A DNA stretch of 64,000 nucleotides, taken from contig OZ020590.1 in the NCBI GenBank assembly GCA_963971535.1, positions 153,616,034 through 153,680,033 of the forward strand, given 5' to 3'. The translations under genes and the position numbers were made by a program. How positions within the stretch are numbered: position 1 is the stretch's first letter; each line of letters begins with the position of its first letter. Origin of the DNA: Notolepis coatsorum (Eukaryota > Chordata > Actinopteri > Aulopiformes > Paralepididae). Below are positions 11,377-22,335 of this stretch, in pieces. The notes below the pieces were generated by a model that was given only the letters and a program-made list of their open reading frames with translations, had not been told where the DNA came from and ran no database searches.

Positions 11377-11940
11377 ATTGGCGTCTACGAACTTGTGACG
11401 GACCTTTTTGCGTCCTCCCGGCGTGCTGTATTGTTTCAGCTATACAGAGAAAAGTGAGTATAATAGATGGTCGACCAAAAATGTATGGAAAGGAATTAAA
11501 ACCTTCCCGCTTTTCTCTGTGCCAGGTGAATATTACAGAATGTTGTCAAATATTGAGATCATGGCTGAGTAAGAATAATGTACATTAATATATCTGATCT
11601 GTATTGAGAATCGTTACCAGGGCGCGCGTGCACCTGGGTCCTTATCAGGAGGTTCTGAGAGGATGGGTTATATGTGCTATTCCCGAAAGTTTAGGCACAA
11701 AGGTGTTATGGTTTGTAACCGACCCCAATCGCACAACACAAGACAGGTATGATGGTTTGCCAAGAAACAGATATTTATTGAACAACAGGGAAAGACAGGG
11801 AAAAAGGGCACTGTCCCTTTAAGGGAGAATCACAAATACAGGAATATAATATGAGGGGAAGGAAAGGTGCCTTTAAGAGGCGGGCAGGAAAAGGGAACAC
11901 TAAGGGAAAGTAAGGGAACGCCTAAGGGAAGGTTAAGGGA
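11377..11940 (+). other. Leader region of the LARD-like element
   Basis: It starts with the probable primer-binding site (11379-11395). A splice-donor-like 'gagaaaagtgagtata' occurs near 11445. From about 11770 the minus strand carries a polyadenylation-like signal. No protein frame is recognised. Confidence 0.45.
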
Positions 11941-12200
11941 ACGCCTTGGGACAGAGGAACTAGAGACTAGGTAAACCAGGGACAAGGAGAACTAGGGAGA
12001 GAGGACTAGGGACTAGGAGAGCTAGGGAACAGGAGAAACGGGGACTAGGGGAACTAGGGACTAGGAACTAGGTGGAACTAGAAGGGGAGAACTTGGGACC
12101 AGGAACTAGGTGGAACTAGAAAGGGGAGAACTAGGGAACAGGAACTAGATGGAACTAGAAGGGGAGAACTTGGGACCAGGAACTGAGGACTGGTGGGAAA
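11940..12200. repeat. Degenerate 'ggaactagg' tandem tract
   Basis: Short units such as gggactagggagaactagg and aggaactaggtggaactaga repeat irregularly. The tract is purine-rich and non-coding, and is the first of a chain of minisatellites inside the LTR element. Confidence 0.7.
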
Positions 12201-12385
12201 AACATCTGGGCCGCTCTGCAGGACAGAGGAGAGAGTTAATGCACAAAAGGGAAAAAACAGAGCAGGTGCAGAACAGTCCAAATAACAAAGTGAACAAAGT
12301 AATAATATCTTCGTGTGACAAACACACAGGGGGAGATGTAAAGTCCAAAAATACTATTCTAAGTGAGAACCAAAAACAGAGGCAT

Positions 12386-12518
12386 TACGCTGGGAGATGA
12401 AATGTCCAAACTAACTAACAGAGGCAATACGCTGGGAGATGAAATGTCCAAACTAACTAACAGAGGCAATACGCTGGGAGATGAAATGTCCAAACTAACT
12501 AACAGAGGCAATACGCTG
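12386..12518. repeat. 42-bp minisatellite, about 3 copies
   Basis: The unit contains gagatgaaatgtccaaacta followed by actaacagaggcaatacgct. Copies are nearly identical. It runs directly into the 90-bp array through the shared 'acgctggg' motif. Confidence 0.9.
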
Positions 12519-12520
12519 GG

Positions 12521-12960
12521 AGAGTGACATCACAATCAAAACTCACCCAGGCGTATGCGTAAAGGTACAGGAACAGCAGCGGGAACGGGGGCAAGAGGCA
12601 TTACGCTGAGTGAGTGACATCACAATCAAAACTCACCCAGGCGTATGCGTAAAGGTACGGGGACAGCAGCGGGAACGGGGGGCAAGGGCACTACGCTGAG
12701 TGAGTGACATCACAATCAAAACTCACCCAGGCGTATGCGTAAAGGTACGGGGACAGCAGCGGGAACGGGGGGCAAGGGCACTACGCTGAGTGAGTGACAT
12801 CACAATCAAAACTCACCCAGGCGTATGCGTAAAGGTACGGGGACAGCAGCGGGAACGGGGGGCAAGGGCACTACGCTGGGTGAGTGACATCACAATCAAA
12901 ACTCACCCAGGCGCATGCGTAATGGTACAGGGACAGCAAACGGGAACGAAGGCATCGCCA
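12521..12960. repeat. 90-bp minisatellite, about 5 copies
   Basis: The period is exactly 90 bp, with the same 'gagtgacatcacaatcaaaa' block starting near 12521, 12611, 12701, 12791 and 12881. Copies 2-4 are almost identical, which suggests recent tandem duplication. Confidence 0.95.
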
Positions 12961-12969
12961 CCGGGGCGG

Positions 12970-13500
12970 CTGGCTGTCCGAGCCGAGGGAGAGAGTGCTG
13001 GAACAGTGGCGGTGACGAGGGCATCGTCCACCGGGTAGCCGCTGTCGGAGCCGAGGAACAGAGTGCTGGAACAGTGGCGGTGACGAGGGCATCGTCCACC
13101 GGGTAGCCGCTGTCGGAGCCGAGGAACAGAGTGCGCGCCACACCTTGGTGTGCGCGTCGGAACAGGGAGCTGGAACAGTGGCGGTGACGAGGGCATCGTC
13201 CACCGGGTAGCCGCTGTCGGAGCCGAGGAACAGAGTGCGCGCCACACCTTGGTGTGCGCGTCGGAACAGGGAGCTGGAACAGTGGCGGTGGCGAGGATGT
13301 CGTCCACCGGGTAGCCACTGTCGGAGCCGAGGAACAGAGTGCGCGCCACACCTTGGTGTGCGCGTCGGAACAGGGAGCTGGAACAGTGGCGGTGGCGAGG
13401 ATGTCGTCCACCGGGTAGCCACTGTCGGAGCCGAGGAACAGAGTGCGCGCCACACCTTGGTGTGCGCGTCGGAACAGAGAGACGCATCGGGGTGCGTCTG
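12970..13500. repeat. 104-bp GC-rich minisatellite
   Basis: The block 'gagccgaggaacagagtg' recurs at about 13048, 13116, 13220, 13324 and 13428: one 68-bp unit, then 104-bp units. Each long unit carries the inverted repeat gcgcgccacacc / ggtgtgcgcg. All six frames stay open because of the base composition; I do not regard them as genes. Confidence 0.9.
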
Positions 13501-13504
13501 CCAG

Positions 13505-13835
13505 GAGGAGTGTGCCAAGCACGAAGGTCTGGAAGATGCGCGTCTGTGCGCCGGTACGGAGGAGCGTGCCAAGCTCGAAGGTCTGGAAGATGCGCGTCAG
13601 TGCGCTGGTACGGAGGAGCGTGCCAAGCTCGAAGGTCTGGAAGATGCGCGTTGCGCGCTGGTCTGGAGAGCGTGCCAAGCTCGAGCGTCCTTGGAAGATG
13701 CGCGTTGCGCGCTGGTACGGAGGAGCGTGCCAAGCTCGAAGGTCTGGAAGATGCGCGTTGCGCGCTGGTCTGGAGAGCGTGCCAAGCTCGAGCGTCCTTG
13801 GAAGATGCGCGTTGCGCGCTGTGGACTGGAGAGCG
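13505..13835. repeat. About 55-bp GC-rich minisatellite
   Basis: Units built on 'gtctggaagatgcgcgt' and 'gaggagcgtgccaagctcga' repeat about six times with two alternating variants (ggtacggagg / ggtctggag). It directly follows the 104-bp array. Confidence 0.85.
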
Positions 13836-14232
13836 TCTGCGCTGGTCTGGATGTGCGTCAGGACGACAGCTGCGCGGGGGGTCTGAAGTGGATGACTGGG
13901 ATGCCTCCCGTGGAAGTCTAGGGAGCGCAGACCAGTCCCACTCTCAGGCAACGGCGACAGCAGGCGAAGGCTGGAGCAAACATCTCGACGCCGGAGAATG
14001 GAACAGCATAGGCAGACAGAGGATCTCCCGAAAGAGTCTAGATGTTTTAGAGAATATGACTCGGCAAGTATACAACACGACCCCACGCCAAAACGAGGGG
14101 AAGCGCCCTGGTATTTAAAGCCCACAGGGGGACTAATTAGCCTGCCACCACAGGTGCGAGAGATAATAGAATATCAAACAGGTGTGGCCACTAAGGGTAA
14201 GGAACGAGAGGGTGGGGGCTAGAGAGAGTGAG

Positions 14233-14349
14233 TAGGGAATTCCTAACAGTAGGCTTAAAGAAGACAGAGAATAGGGAATTCCTAACAGTAGGCTTAAAGA
14301 AGACAGAGAATAGGGAATTCCTAACAGTAGGCTTAAAGAAGACAGAGAA
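14233..14349. repeat. 39-bp minisatellite, 3 copies
   Basis: Three identical units beginning tagggaattcctaacagtag and ending aagaagacagagaa. Confidence 0.95.
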
Positions 14350-15803
14350 AAGGTAGTGAGCAGCGGGCAAAACCTCACAAAAGGTTGAAGTGCTATTCCT
14401 GGTCGAGTCGGAGCCGACCAAAAGCTAAGGCACACAGTAAGGTTGTCGGATTGCTAACCCAAGTCTAATTCAGACTAAAAATATAGGCAACAAAAGAAGA
14501 TACGTGAGCTTATTATGATGTGATATCCTTGAAAACGCTACTCTGTTAAAAACGTTCTGTGATTCCTTTGCAAAGAGGCGGGAAGTTAGGACCGAGAAGC
14601 TGATGGAATCATAATTAGAAATTACCAGAGTAGCGTCATAATATTCATTGCTTCAACCTCAAACTAAGCCCACAATCTCTTCCATTCCTGAAAACGATGT
14701 ATTTTGGATTAAATTAACCAATTGATCAATACAGATAGCAGGAAGATGATCACGCGATGTCCTAGTAGTACATGATTACGCGATGCCCCGGGAGTACGTG
14801 AATGTACATTAAACGGGACATCAGTCGCGGAAAGTACATTAAACAGGACATTAGTCGCGAGTTCAAGAGACCGAGAGTATGATTAAACGGTATATTCACA
14901 TCTAATATATCGCTGGTAAATTTCGAAGTCAGGTTCGGTCGTTATGACTTTAATAACGATGTATAGATATATCAAGGGATAAATGCCTTGTCGCAGCAGA
15001 TGCTGGCCGACTAAACGAACAGCGATCCAAAACAGTCAGATATATACACACGTTAACTTATATGTATTAATGTTTGTTTGTCTGTTTAAAGTCTCGTTTG
15101 TATGTGCACAGTATAGAACCCGCCGCGGTGCTGTATTGAGTAAAGAAACCGACGGATAGCGCGACGAGCATAGGGAGACGAGTTACCGTTATACAGAGAA
15201 TAACATTGAGGTGCAACTCACGGGACAAACTAGGATAGTAATTTCCGGAATCAACAAAACCGGCCCACGGGAACGACCATTTGGGGAAGTATAGTTTTAT
15301 CGTTTCAGTTTGTTTACGTTTCACATATGCACAGGCGCGTTCATTCGGTAACAAAACGCTGGTTTAGGAATTCCAGGCTATTGAGAGCTCGTGGGAAAAA
15401 TACTGTATGAATTGCAAAGCGTTATTTCCGAGGCGAATGAGAACGCACGAACGTCGCTTGGAGCGATGACGTCACGCTATGCGCGCCATGAAGTTATGAT
15501 TTTAAGTGAAACTATCCATAAGCGAACGTAAAGTTTAATGTGCCCAAGGCCGAAGGTGCGTGAAATCCACGTGTAGTATATGTTTTATTTGTATATGTAT
15601 GTGCGCGCTGCTATTGGAAAATGTTGAGTTGCGGTGGCGAGATGCGGGTTGCATTATCCCAGACCACCGGAGAAACGAGCCGAACATTGCATTGACGACA
15701 CGTAACGTGCTACAGCCTCTGGAACCACTATTCGATTATAATATACGACGTCAACACAACAGCTTTCTCCGGTGAGTATGAAAATCATAAATATATAGAT
15801 GCT
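14350..15803. other. Interior of the LARD-like element, no gene recognised
   Basis: Unique-looking sequence with scattered short frames only. A splice-donor-like 'ctccggtgagtatg' lies near 15770 at the end of a 71-codon open stretch (15560-15775) whose product I do not recognise. Confidence 0.4.
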
Positions 15804-16096
15804 TTGATTGATTGATTGAAAACTTTATTAACAGATTGCAGAATGGGTACAATACAGTACAGCTCAATACACACAAATTGTTAAGGGGATGCAGACCAGA
15901 GAAAGACTTTTGTCTTGTTTACATCAGGGTCCCCCATTTTCAATTCATCAGGACATATTAGGACATACATGACAGACAGATAGTCAGTACTGCTACATCT
16001 ATACATTTATGACATACCAGATTTGCAAATTCAGTACTGTTTGTGATACAAAAGGAGTCAAGAAAAGGGAGTCATTTGACGTAGAAACTGTACATA
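15804..16096 (-). mobile_element. LINE family A 3' end inside the LTR element
   Basis: The minus-strand tail (GATT)n at 15804-15818 is followed by 'aaaactttattaacagattg' and the family A 3' UTR up to 'gtagaaactgtaca'. Only the 3' UTR is present. Confidence 0.85.
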
Positions 16097-19000
16097 CACA
16101 ACTATCATCTCAGTTACAGCAAATTACAACTATCTCAGATCACTTGAGTGTTTATGTTGCTTTAATTTACACATTATAAGTCACATAAAGCTAATTACAA
16201 TGTCTGTTTCAGAATTATAATACATCTGTGGGCGTACCGGTCATACTGACCAATACGGGGAACAGCGTTAGATTAGACTTTATAAGCTTTTAATGTTGAA
16301 AACTTGGACACAAACAACATAGATTATGTTTAAAAGTAAGATGTTTAGGTTATATTCACTTGAGTTAGTGCGTTTATCTAAAGAACCAATGAAAGATAAC
16401 TAGCCCTTTCCATTGTAAGACATTTTTAAACATGATTCAAAATGTGTGGTTCCACATTCTTATGATGCTTGTGTACATATGCGATATGATTGATAAATGA
16501 TAACAATATATCATTACATCCTAGGATGGGATGGATGAAAAATAGCTGATGTTTTTGTTAAGCTCATAGACAATCAACAAAGAACCCACTCAAATGGTCT
16601 TAGAAGTGGAAAATTAACATGTGTTTTTATTTTCAGCCAGGCTCTGAGGCGAGATGCAGAAGCTATAGTTTTAAATAGGATTCTAATCAACACAACCCAG
16701 ACAGTCAAAGCGTCACTAACATATTTTTGTGTTTACAGGAAGCAAGCAGACAATCAGGAGAGGCAGATGGATTTACCTCTAAATTGAATTACAAAGCAGT
16801 GTTTAAAACACTCACTCAAACCAGCTGAGGACGATGTGGAGTTGAAAGACAATGCAAATAGCCAGTCTGACCACACCTATAGAGACTCAACTTAGTATCT
16901 CCACTTAGTATAGTAGGAAGTATCGCTTTAGATGTAGATTTTCTCTTTGTTACCACGAGACTCAACCGAAGATCGTGTGGAGCTGAGAGACAATCGATTG
17001 ACCATTTGGAACAAATCTGCATCCAAACACCCACATGTAAATTTCTTCAGAGTGGGCACTTGGGAGACAAAGCAATGCAAATGCCTGCACTCGCGACCAC
17101 AGACTTGGTGGACTCACCTGGCGGTGGATGGCAACAGAGAACCACTTAGATAACATGAATCAGACACTAGTGATGAATTTGCAGTCATAAAAGGCACCAT
17201 ATTTCCCATACTAACAAAATAACATAACTTGCATGCTATCCCCTCCTTCTATTTTCTGCTTTATAACCAATAACATTCATAACTATTCTTTTAACAAACT
17301 AATACATTTCCATGACTGCAAAATATCAACCACAAATTGAAGCACAATTATCTAAATGTACAAGGTATACACATACATTGATCATTTAGCTGACACTTTT
17401 ATCCAAAAGCGACTCACAGGTTCTGTATGACAGGACATCAAAAAGGGCACAACTCTATCAGCTGAGTAACAATGGTCATCAAAGTGTTGAGTGCTACAGT
17501 GTAGGTTAGTTTATTAGGACAAATGCATGATAGTAAGGTTAGCTAGGGTTAGATTTATTTGTATCAGTTGAAAGCAGGATAATCATTTACACAATGATTA
17601 TCAAAATGCACAAGGTGTATTATAGGTAATTAAATTAATGCTACTTAAAAGTAGACGAGAAAATGAATGGATGTATTTCATGCAAAATTAACTGGCTGCC
17701 ATAGAATTTATGTTTTCCCCATGCTAAATTATGACGAGCCACACTGAGACGTGAAGAACAACCGAGACGTCATGGCGAGGTAAGTATCTTGAAGAAACAC
17801 ACCATCGTACACGGCCTGAGGTAAGGTCAACTTCAATTTAACATCACAGACTATGAAGAGAAAGAGCTATTTTATCTGATTCAAGACTTTGGCCATTCAT
17901 TTACAATTTTATTTAAAGCCTAATGCTGTAAGATCTAGTTAGATACAAGATCTGATAAGATTGTAGTGAATGTGACCTTCTTGACATAAGGAATCACTGC
18001 TAATGCAATTGGCTTGCATTTCCTATTTTCAATTAAGTGATTTTATTTACAATGAATTGAATTAATCCCAAAATGATTTTCCTCTTTAGCAGAAAGACGT
18101 TGAATCATTTATGTGAAGAGGTTTTCTAAGGCATTTTTTTATCATCCTCAGATCATACATTGGTGAGAGGACAGGACGAGGAGAGGACAGCGAAACCAGC
18201 ACAACACATTCAAAAACGCCCTGACCACCATGTCTCTGGGCCTGATGGGGGCCAAGCGTGAGCACAGTGGCGGATGTGTGGTGGTGATGGAGAACAACGC
18301 AGGCTCCAGGAAAAGAGTCTGCAAGACCACTATAGTTGACTGCTACAGGTGACCCTTGACAGGGAATGAACGGCGACCAGTGAATATTCCCGACTGCATC
18401 GTCAAGAAGAGACACATCAGAGACCTGTGGACCAAGAGACTTCTGAACGCCACATTGTCCACATTATTATGTATTTATTTAAATTTTACTGTGTTACTGT
18501 ATTACATCACATTTGAATTACTTAGGTTACAAAATTGTATTGTCAGACAAAAAAGAATCAGTTGTTTTATTCTCTCATAGAAGAGGACATGTAACGTTGT
18601 TTTGCACCTGTATGGTGAACCATTGATAGTATATGCACTAGAATTACATACAGAAGCGATGCATAAGACGTTTTATCTCCTCATTTATAGAGAAGAAATG
18701 GAGAAAATTGCCTGATTCTAAGTAAAGATCAATGTTTCAATCACAGATGAAAGTGACACTCAAACTCAGGTTAAATACAACTGGATCCTAAGTAATTTCA
18801 TCAAGAATCATTATAAATTGTGCATATAAATATTTTTGAACAGTTTCCCATAATCAATCATGTTAGTTTTATTAACCACCAGGTTAACGGTTGTTAAAAT
18901 GTTTTTGTACACATTAGCCTTATGTGTAAATCCTATTCCTAATAATTATGCACACAATTTTGTTTTTTCACCCTGTGCACTCTGACCACACAGAGACAGT

Positions 19001-19440
19001 GCATGTATTTAATTGGTTTATTACGATGCCTGTATGCACAACCATCACATTAGCTCCCCTGAGTCACGACATGAACGACTGAAGGTATGCCAAGATATTT
19101 GCACAGCGATAGCTTCTAATGATTATGTTAATTGTTGTTTGATATCAGAGTTGAAGACCACTCATTGATATAGGTATTTTGAGCGATTAATAAAAGAAAA
19201 GGGTGATATCTATTCCCACATCTCTGATATCAAAATAACACAGACCGCAGTCCAGTCGATCATGTCATGAATCATGTATGTAAATAATTATATTTTAAAC
19301 TATTATGCCAACAACCAGATCACATTGGCCAAAATTTTCATTATTTTAATTGTTTTCTATTTTCACTTTTACCTGTTCCAAAGAATCCTGGTATATTATA
19401 CATTAATCTCACCCACATAATAAGAAAGAAAAGTGAGTAT
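16097..19440. other. Interior of the LARD-like element with splice-like signals
   Basis: No transposon protein is readable. Plus-strand splice-site-like motifs include acceptors near 16639 and 16738, strong donors at about 17791 (gcgag|gtaagtatc) and 17820 (ctgag|gtaagg), and acceptors near 18090 and 18151. A GC-richer block at 18152-18350 contains a 40-codon ATG frame of unknown nature. This could be a captured transcription unit or chance. The last bases before 19441 are purine-rich. Confidence 0.35.
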
Positions 19441-19785
19441 TGTGGTATAATATCTAATGTTCTCATGTAAATATGTCCCCCTTACCTGTGCCCCCCCCTC
19501 TCTGTGGAATAAGACATTCCCCGCCCCTTTCTCCCCAAACCTGTACCCCCCCCCCCATCTGACCTATCAAATGGGACCACCCCCCCCCCCCCTGTTACCT
19601 ATATAGATCTCCTCCCGAGATCTATCCCGGTCTTCTTACCTGGGTAATTTCAGCTGATCACCTGGGGGAAGCCCTCAGCCATTCTCTCTATGTAATCTAT
19701 CTGTTTGGTTAATAAACCCTTGTTATTATCCAAGCCTCGGTTGACTGAGAACATTCTTCATCAGGATATCTACAAATATCCCACA
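19441..19785 (+). repeat. 3' LTR of the LARD-like element
   Basis: 345 bp, the same length and ends as the 5' LTR (TGTGGTATAATATC ... AAATATCCCACA). It is followed directly by the gcct target duplication and by zinc-finger gene sequence. Confidence 0.85.
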
Positions 19786-19948
19786 GCCTCCTCCAGACTT
19801 TGAAGCTGCTCTCCCTCCTGACTGGTCCAGAGTTCCTCCTGTTCCTCTTTCATCTGTAGGAGCTCTGGCTGCTCCTGGCTCAGACTGGGGCTCCTCTCCT
19901 GCTGTTCAGGGGGAACCTCCTCTTCACAGACAGAGAGCTGTGGGGGGT
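19786..19948 (-). pseudogene. Acidic exon of the C2H2 zinc-finger gene (5' part)
   Basis: On the minus strand an intron end 'ctgcctccctccag' is followed by an exon encoding DPPQLSVCEEEVPPEQQER and LQMKEEQEELWTSQEGEQLQ, the acidic module that precedes the fingers in a large teleost zinc-finger family. The exon is cut after LEEA by the LTR element; its continuation starts at 11031. The same module is repeated imperfectly at about 10850-10940. Earlier exons are not found in the window. Confidence 0.75.
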
Positions 19949-20030
19949 CTGGAGGGAGGCAGAATAATAACATGAATAGTTGTAATTGCTGTCACCATTG
20001 GAAAGCCACCCATTTAAAGAATTCACACAT

Positions 20031-20708
20031 GTTCTTCCTGTGCCCCAGGACAGTTCAGTCAGTTTGTTCTTCCTGTGCCCCAGGACAGTTCAGTCAGTAT
20101 GTTCTTCCTGAGGACAGTTCATTCAGTATGTTCTTCCTGTGCCCCAGGACAGTTCAGTCAGTATGTTCTTCCTGTGGCCCAGGACAGTTCAGTCAGTATG
20201 TTCTTCCTGAGGACAGTTCAGTCAGTATGTTCTTCCTGTGCTCCAGGACAGTTCAGGCAGTATGTTCTTCCTGTGGACAGTTCAGTCAGTATGTTCTTCC
20301 TGTGCTCCAGGACAGTTCAGTCAGTATGTTCTTCCTGAGGACAGTTAAGTCAGTATGTTCTTCCTGTGTCTCAGGACAGTTCAGTCAGTATGTTCTTCCT
20401 GAACTGTCCTGGGGCACAGGAAGAACATACTGACTGAACAGTCCTGGGGCACAGGAAGAACATACTGACTGAACTGTCCTGGGGCACAGGAAGAACATAC
20501 TGACTGAACTGTTCTGGGGCACATGAAGAACATACTGACTGAACTGTCCTGGAGCACAGGAAGAACATACTGACTGAACTGTCCTGGGGCACAGGAAGAA
20601 CATACTGACTGAACTGTCCTGGAGCACAGGAAGAACATACTGACTGAATTGTCCTGTAGCACAGGAAGAACATACTGACTGAACTGTCCTGGAGCACAGG
20701 AAGAACAT
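20031..20708. repeat. Palindromic 35-bp minisatellite
   Basis: Units of gttcttcctgtgccccagga plus cagttcagtcagtat (35 bp; a 29-bp variant lacks tgcccc) run forward from 20031 to about 20400. The array then continues in inverted orientation (tactgactgaactgtcctgg...) to 20708. The whole can fold into a hairpin with arms of about 310-370 bp. It lies upstream of the acidic zinc-finger exon, probably in an intron. Confidence 0.92.
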
Positions 20709-20789
20709 AGATGGTGAAAAAACGAGGTAGTTCACTATGTCGGCCCATGATTAAAATGACATAAATGACGCAACATACAGATATATATA

Positions 20790-20950
20790 TCATGACATAA
20801 ATGACATACAGGTATACAGTACTGTTCCATTTGTGACATACAAGATATGCAAATATACAGTAGTTAAACAGAGATCTTAACAGAAAATATATACATACGA
20901 GGGGGAGGAAACTGTACATTAGCAGGGAGTGGGTGGGTGGGAGAGACATG
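20790..20950 (-). mobile_element. LINE family A 3' UTR fragment
   Basis: It matches the 3' UTR variant at 54480-54640 (gacatacaggtatacagtac, gatatgcaaatatacagta, gtgggtgggtgggagag). No coding part. Confidence 0.6.
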
Positions 20951-21099
20951 TGTATTGTGAATTGTGTATTGTGAAAGCCAAGGTAGGTGATTCAATAACG
21001 TTACTAGATCAACTGATCTTTACATTCGAATTTTTTTTCAAATAGTCTATTAGTACAAATGTTTGGATCAAAATGCTGATCGGTACTTTGGTAGTTCGT

Positions 21100-21270
21100 T
21101 CAGGCGGGAGAGGAGAGGAGAGGGGGTGTTTGCCTCCTTTCCTCAGACAATTCTTTGCACTCTTCTCCCTGATTTGTAATAGCTTTTGGCAATCTGAAGT
21201 ACTCCAAATGCTTTTCCCGGTCCGACCGATTAGTACAGCCAAAAACACAACAATAATTGACCCTTTTGAG
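21100..21270 (-). pseudogene. N-terminal half of a THAP zinc-finger domain
   Basis: A minus-strand frame reads KRVNYCCVFGCTNRSDREKH then YFRLPKAITNQGEECKELSE. This is the start of a teleost THAP domain: CX2-4C, then the FxxLP-type block. The frame then leaves the family and stops at 21100. The conserved Trp, the second Cys/His pair and the AVPTIF end are absent, and no ATG precedes it in frame. THAP domains bind DNA and occur in P-element-like transposases and host regulators. It may be a leftover exon near the zinc-finger pseudogene or an independent remnant. Confidence 0.6.
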
Positions 21271-21379
21271 CAACAATGACCAGGAACAGTTGCGAGTTCG
21301 GTTGCGTTGTAAACATTCAGTATCTCCAAAATGGCCGACTTCCGGTTTGATGACGCGCCGTGAAAACGCTTGCGTACTA

Positions 21380-21890
21380 CAACACAGTACATAAGCTACA
21401 GTCTAGACATGTGTATGGCTGGGAGCTTTATACAATTAAACTCTTACACTAAACCAAAATAAAATCAAAACATTACTTAAAACAGAAATGGTAAACTAGC
21501 GCCACATGCTGAACAGAGCAGGAAATGCCACAGTGCATAGAGTTAGCAGGTAAATTATTTACATTGATAAACATACAATATGCATGGAGCCACATACCTG
21601 CAGAAGACACATAAAACAACACCGCTGGAGTCTTCTGGTCGCTGCACATCTTGCATAATTACCTACATGTACAAAATTAAACAATTCATTCGTTTGTTCA
21701 CCATAATAACTCATACCTACATGTACAAAATTAAACAATACATTCGTTTTTTCACCAGAATAATAATAATAACTCAGAGAACAGAGAATGGAATCTGCAG
21801 ACATTTAACCTACCTATAAAACTAGAACTAGTGGTCAAATGAGCACAAATGTCATAAAACCATGTAATAAAACGAACGTTAAGTTTAAAC
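21380..21890. other. Unassigned, with a 2-copy repeat
   Basis: A block of about 60 bp (cctacatgtacaaaattaaa ... cattcgtt) is duplicated at about 21660-21715 and 21716-21775. No gene is recognised. Confidence 0.5.
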
Positions 21891-21892
21891 TT

Positions 21893-22335
21893 TTTTTTTT
21901 TTATCCACTTTTTCTCCATTTTCTATATTTTTCTCCCATCCCAACGAATGCTGTTTCTTGCCTCCCACAAGCCGGCTGCAATGTGGACTAAGTCATACAT
22001 AGCACAAGTCCCCTCCGGTACTTGAGGTAACAGCAGTCGCATCTTTTCACCTGCGCAGCTCGATCTCTCAGTGGCGAGGAGTAACGCGTGGGAGGCTCAC
22101 GCTGCCCCCGACACTTCCTGATTCTACTGCGCAGGCGCACCAACCGACCTGTAGGAGTTGCTGTCCACAACGCCCGATCCCCACCTATCAGTTTCCCACC
22201 GTCTAATACGGCCAATGTGTATTAGTACGGACGACCAGCTAAACTGAAAGCAATGTGGAGCGCTGGGCTCGAACAGGCGAGCCCAGCGTCTCCAGTATTC
22301 GTGGCGAGCGCCTTGCCCACTACGCCACATAGTGG
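21893..22335 (-). mobile_element. tRNA-derived SINE, minus strand
   Basis: The poly-T (3' tail complement) at 21893 leads into a body shared with 53735-54157 ('tccactttttctcc', 'cccctccggtac', 'gtgggaggctcac', 'aggagt(t/c)gctgtccacaac'). The tRNA-like head lies at the right (22240-22330), rich in 'gcgagcccagcg' inverted repeats. About 430 bp. Flanks gttaagtttaaac / gttaaaacttaaa suggest an eroded target duplication. Confidence 0.8.

Larger units (their letters stand above)
11032..19785 (+). mobile_element. LTR retroelement without gag-pol (LARD-like), 8.75 kb
   Basis: Two 345-bp direct LTRs bound 8064 bp of interior. The 4-bp target duplication gcct lies at 11028-11031 and 19786-19789. A primer-binding-site-like tggcgtctacgaac follows the left LTR, and a purine stretch (aagaaagaaaag) precedes the right LTR. 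No gag, protease, RT, RNase H or integrase frame is present. The interior holds several minisatellites, a minus-strand LINE fragment and splice-site-like signals. Such non-coding LTR elements rely on enzymes from autonomous relatives. Orientation is from the LTR AATAAA and the primer site. Confidence 0.8.

Noticed and set aside
12896..14125. Long open frames on both strands (up to about 409 codons)
   Set aside because: They run through GC-rich minisatellites; every frame is open because stop codons are rare in the repeat units. No domain is recognisable.
16947..17156. Immunoglobulin-like reading (EDRVELRDN and a similar EDDVELKDN upstream)
   Set aside because: A short resemblance to Ig V-type strands and a local duplication, but no cysteine pair, tryptophan or Y-x-C motif follows. 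Too weak to call.
18148..18415. His/Thr-rich minus-strand frame of 109 codons
   Set aside because: No recognisable domain; splice-like signals nearby are on the plus strand, so the frame is probably incidental.
20371..20949. 192-codon minus-strand frame
   Set aside because: It is the translation of the 35-bp minisatellite plus LINE 3' UTR.
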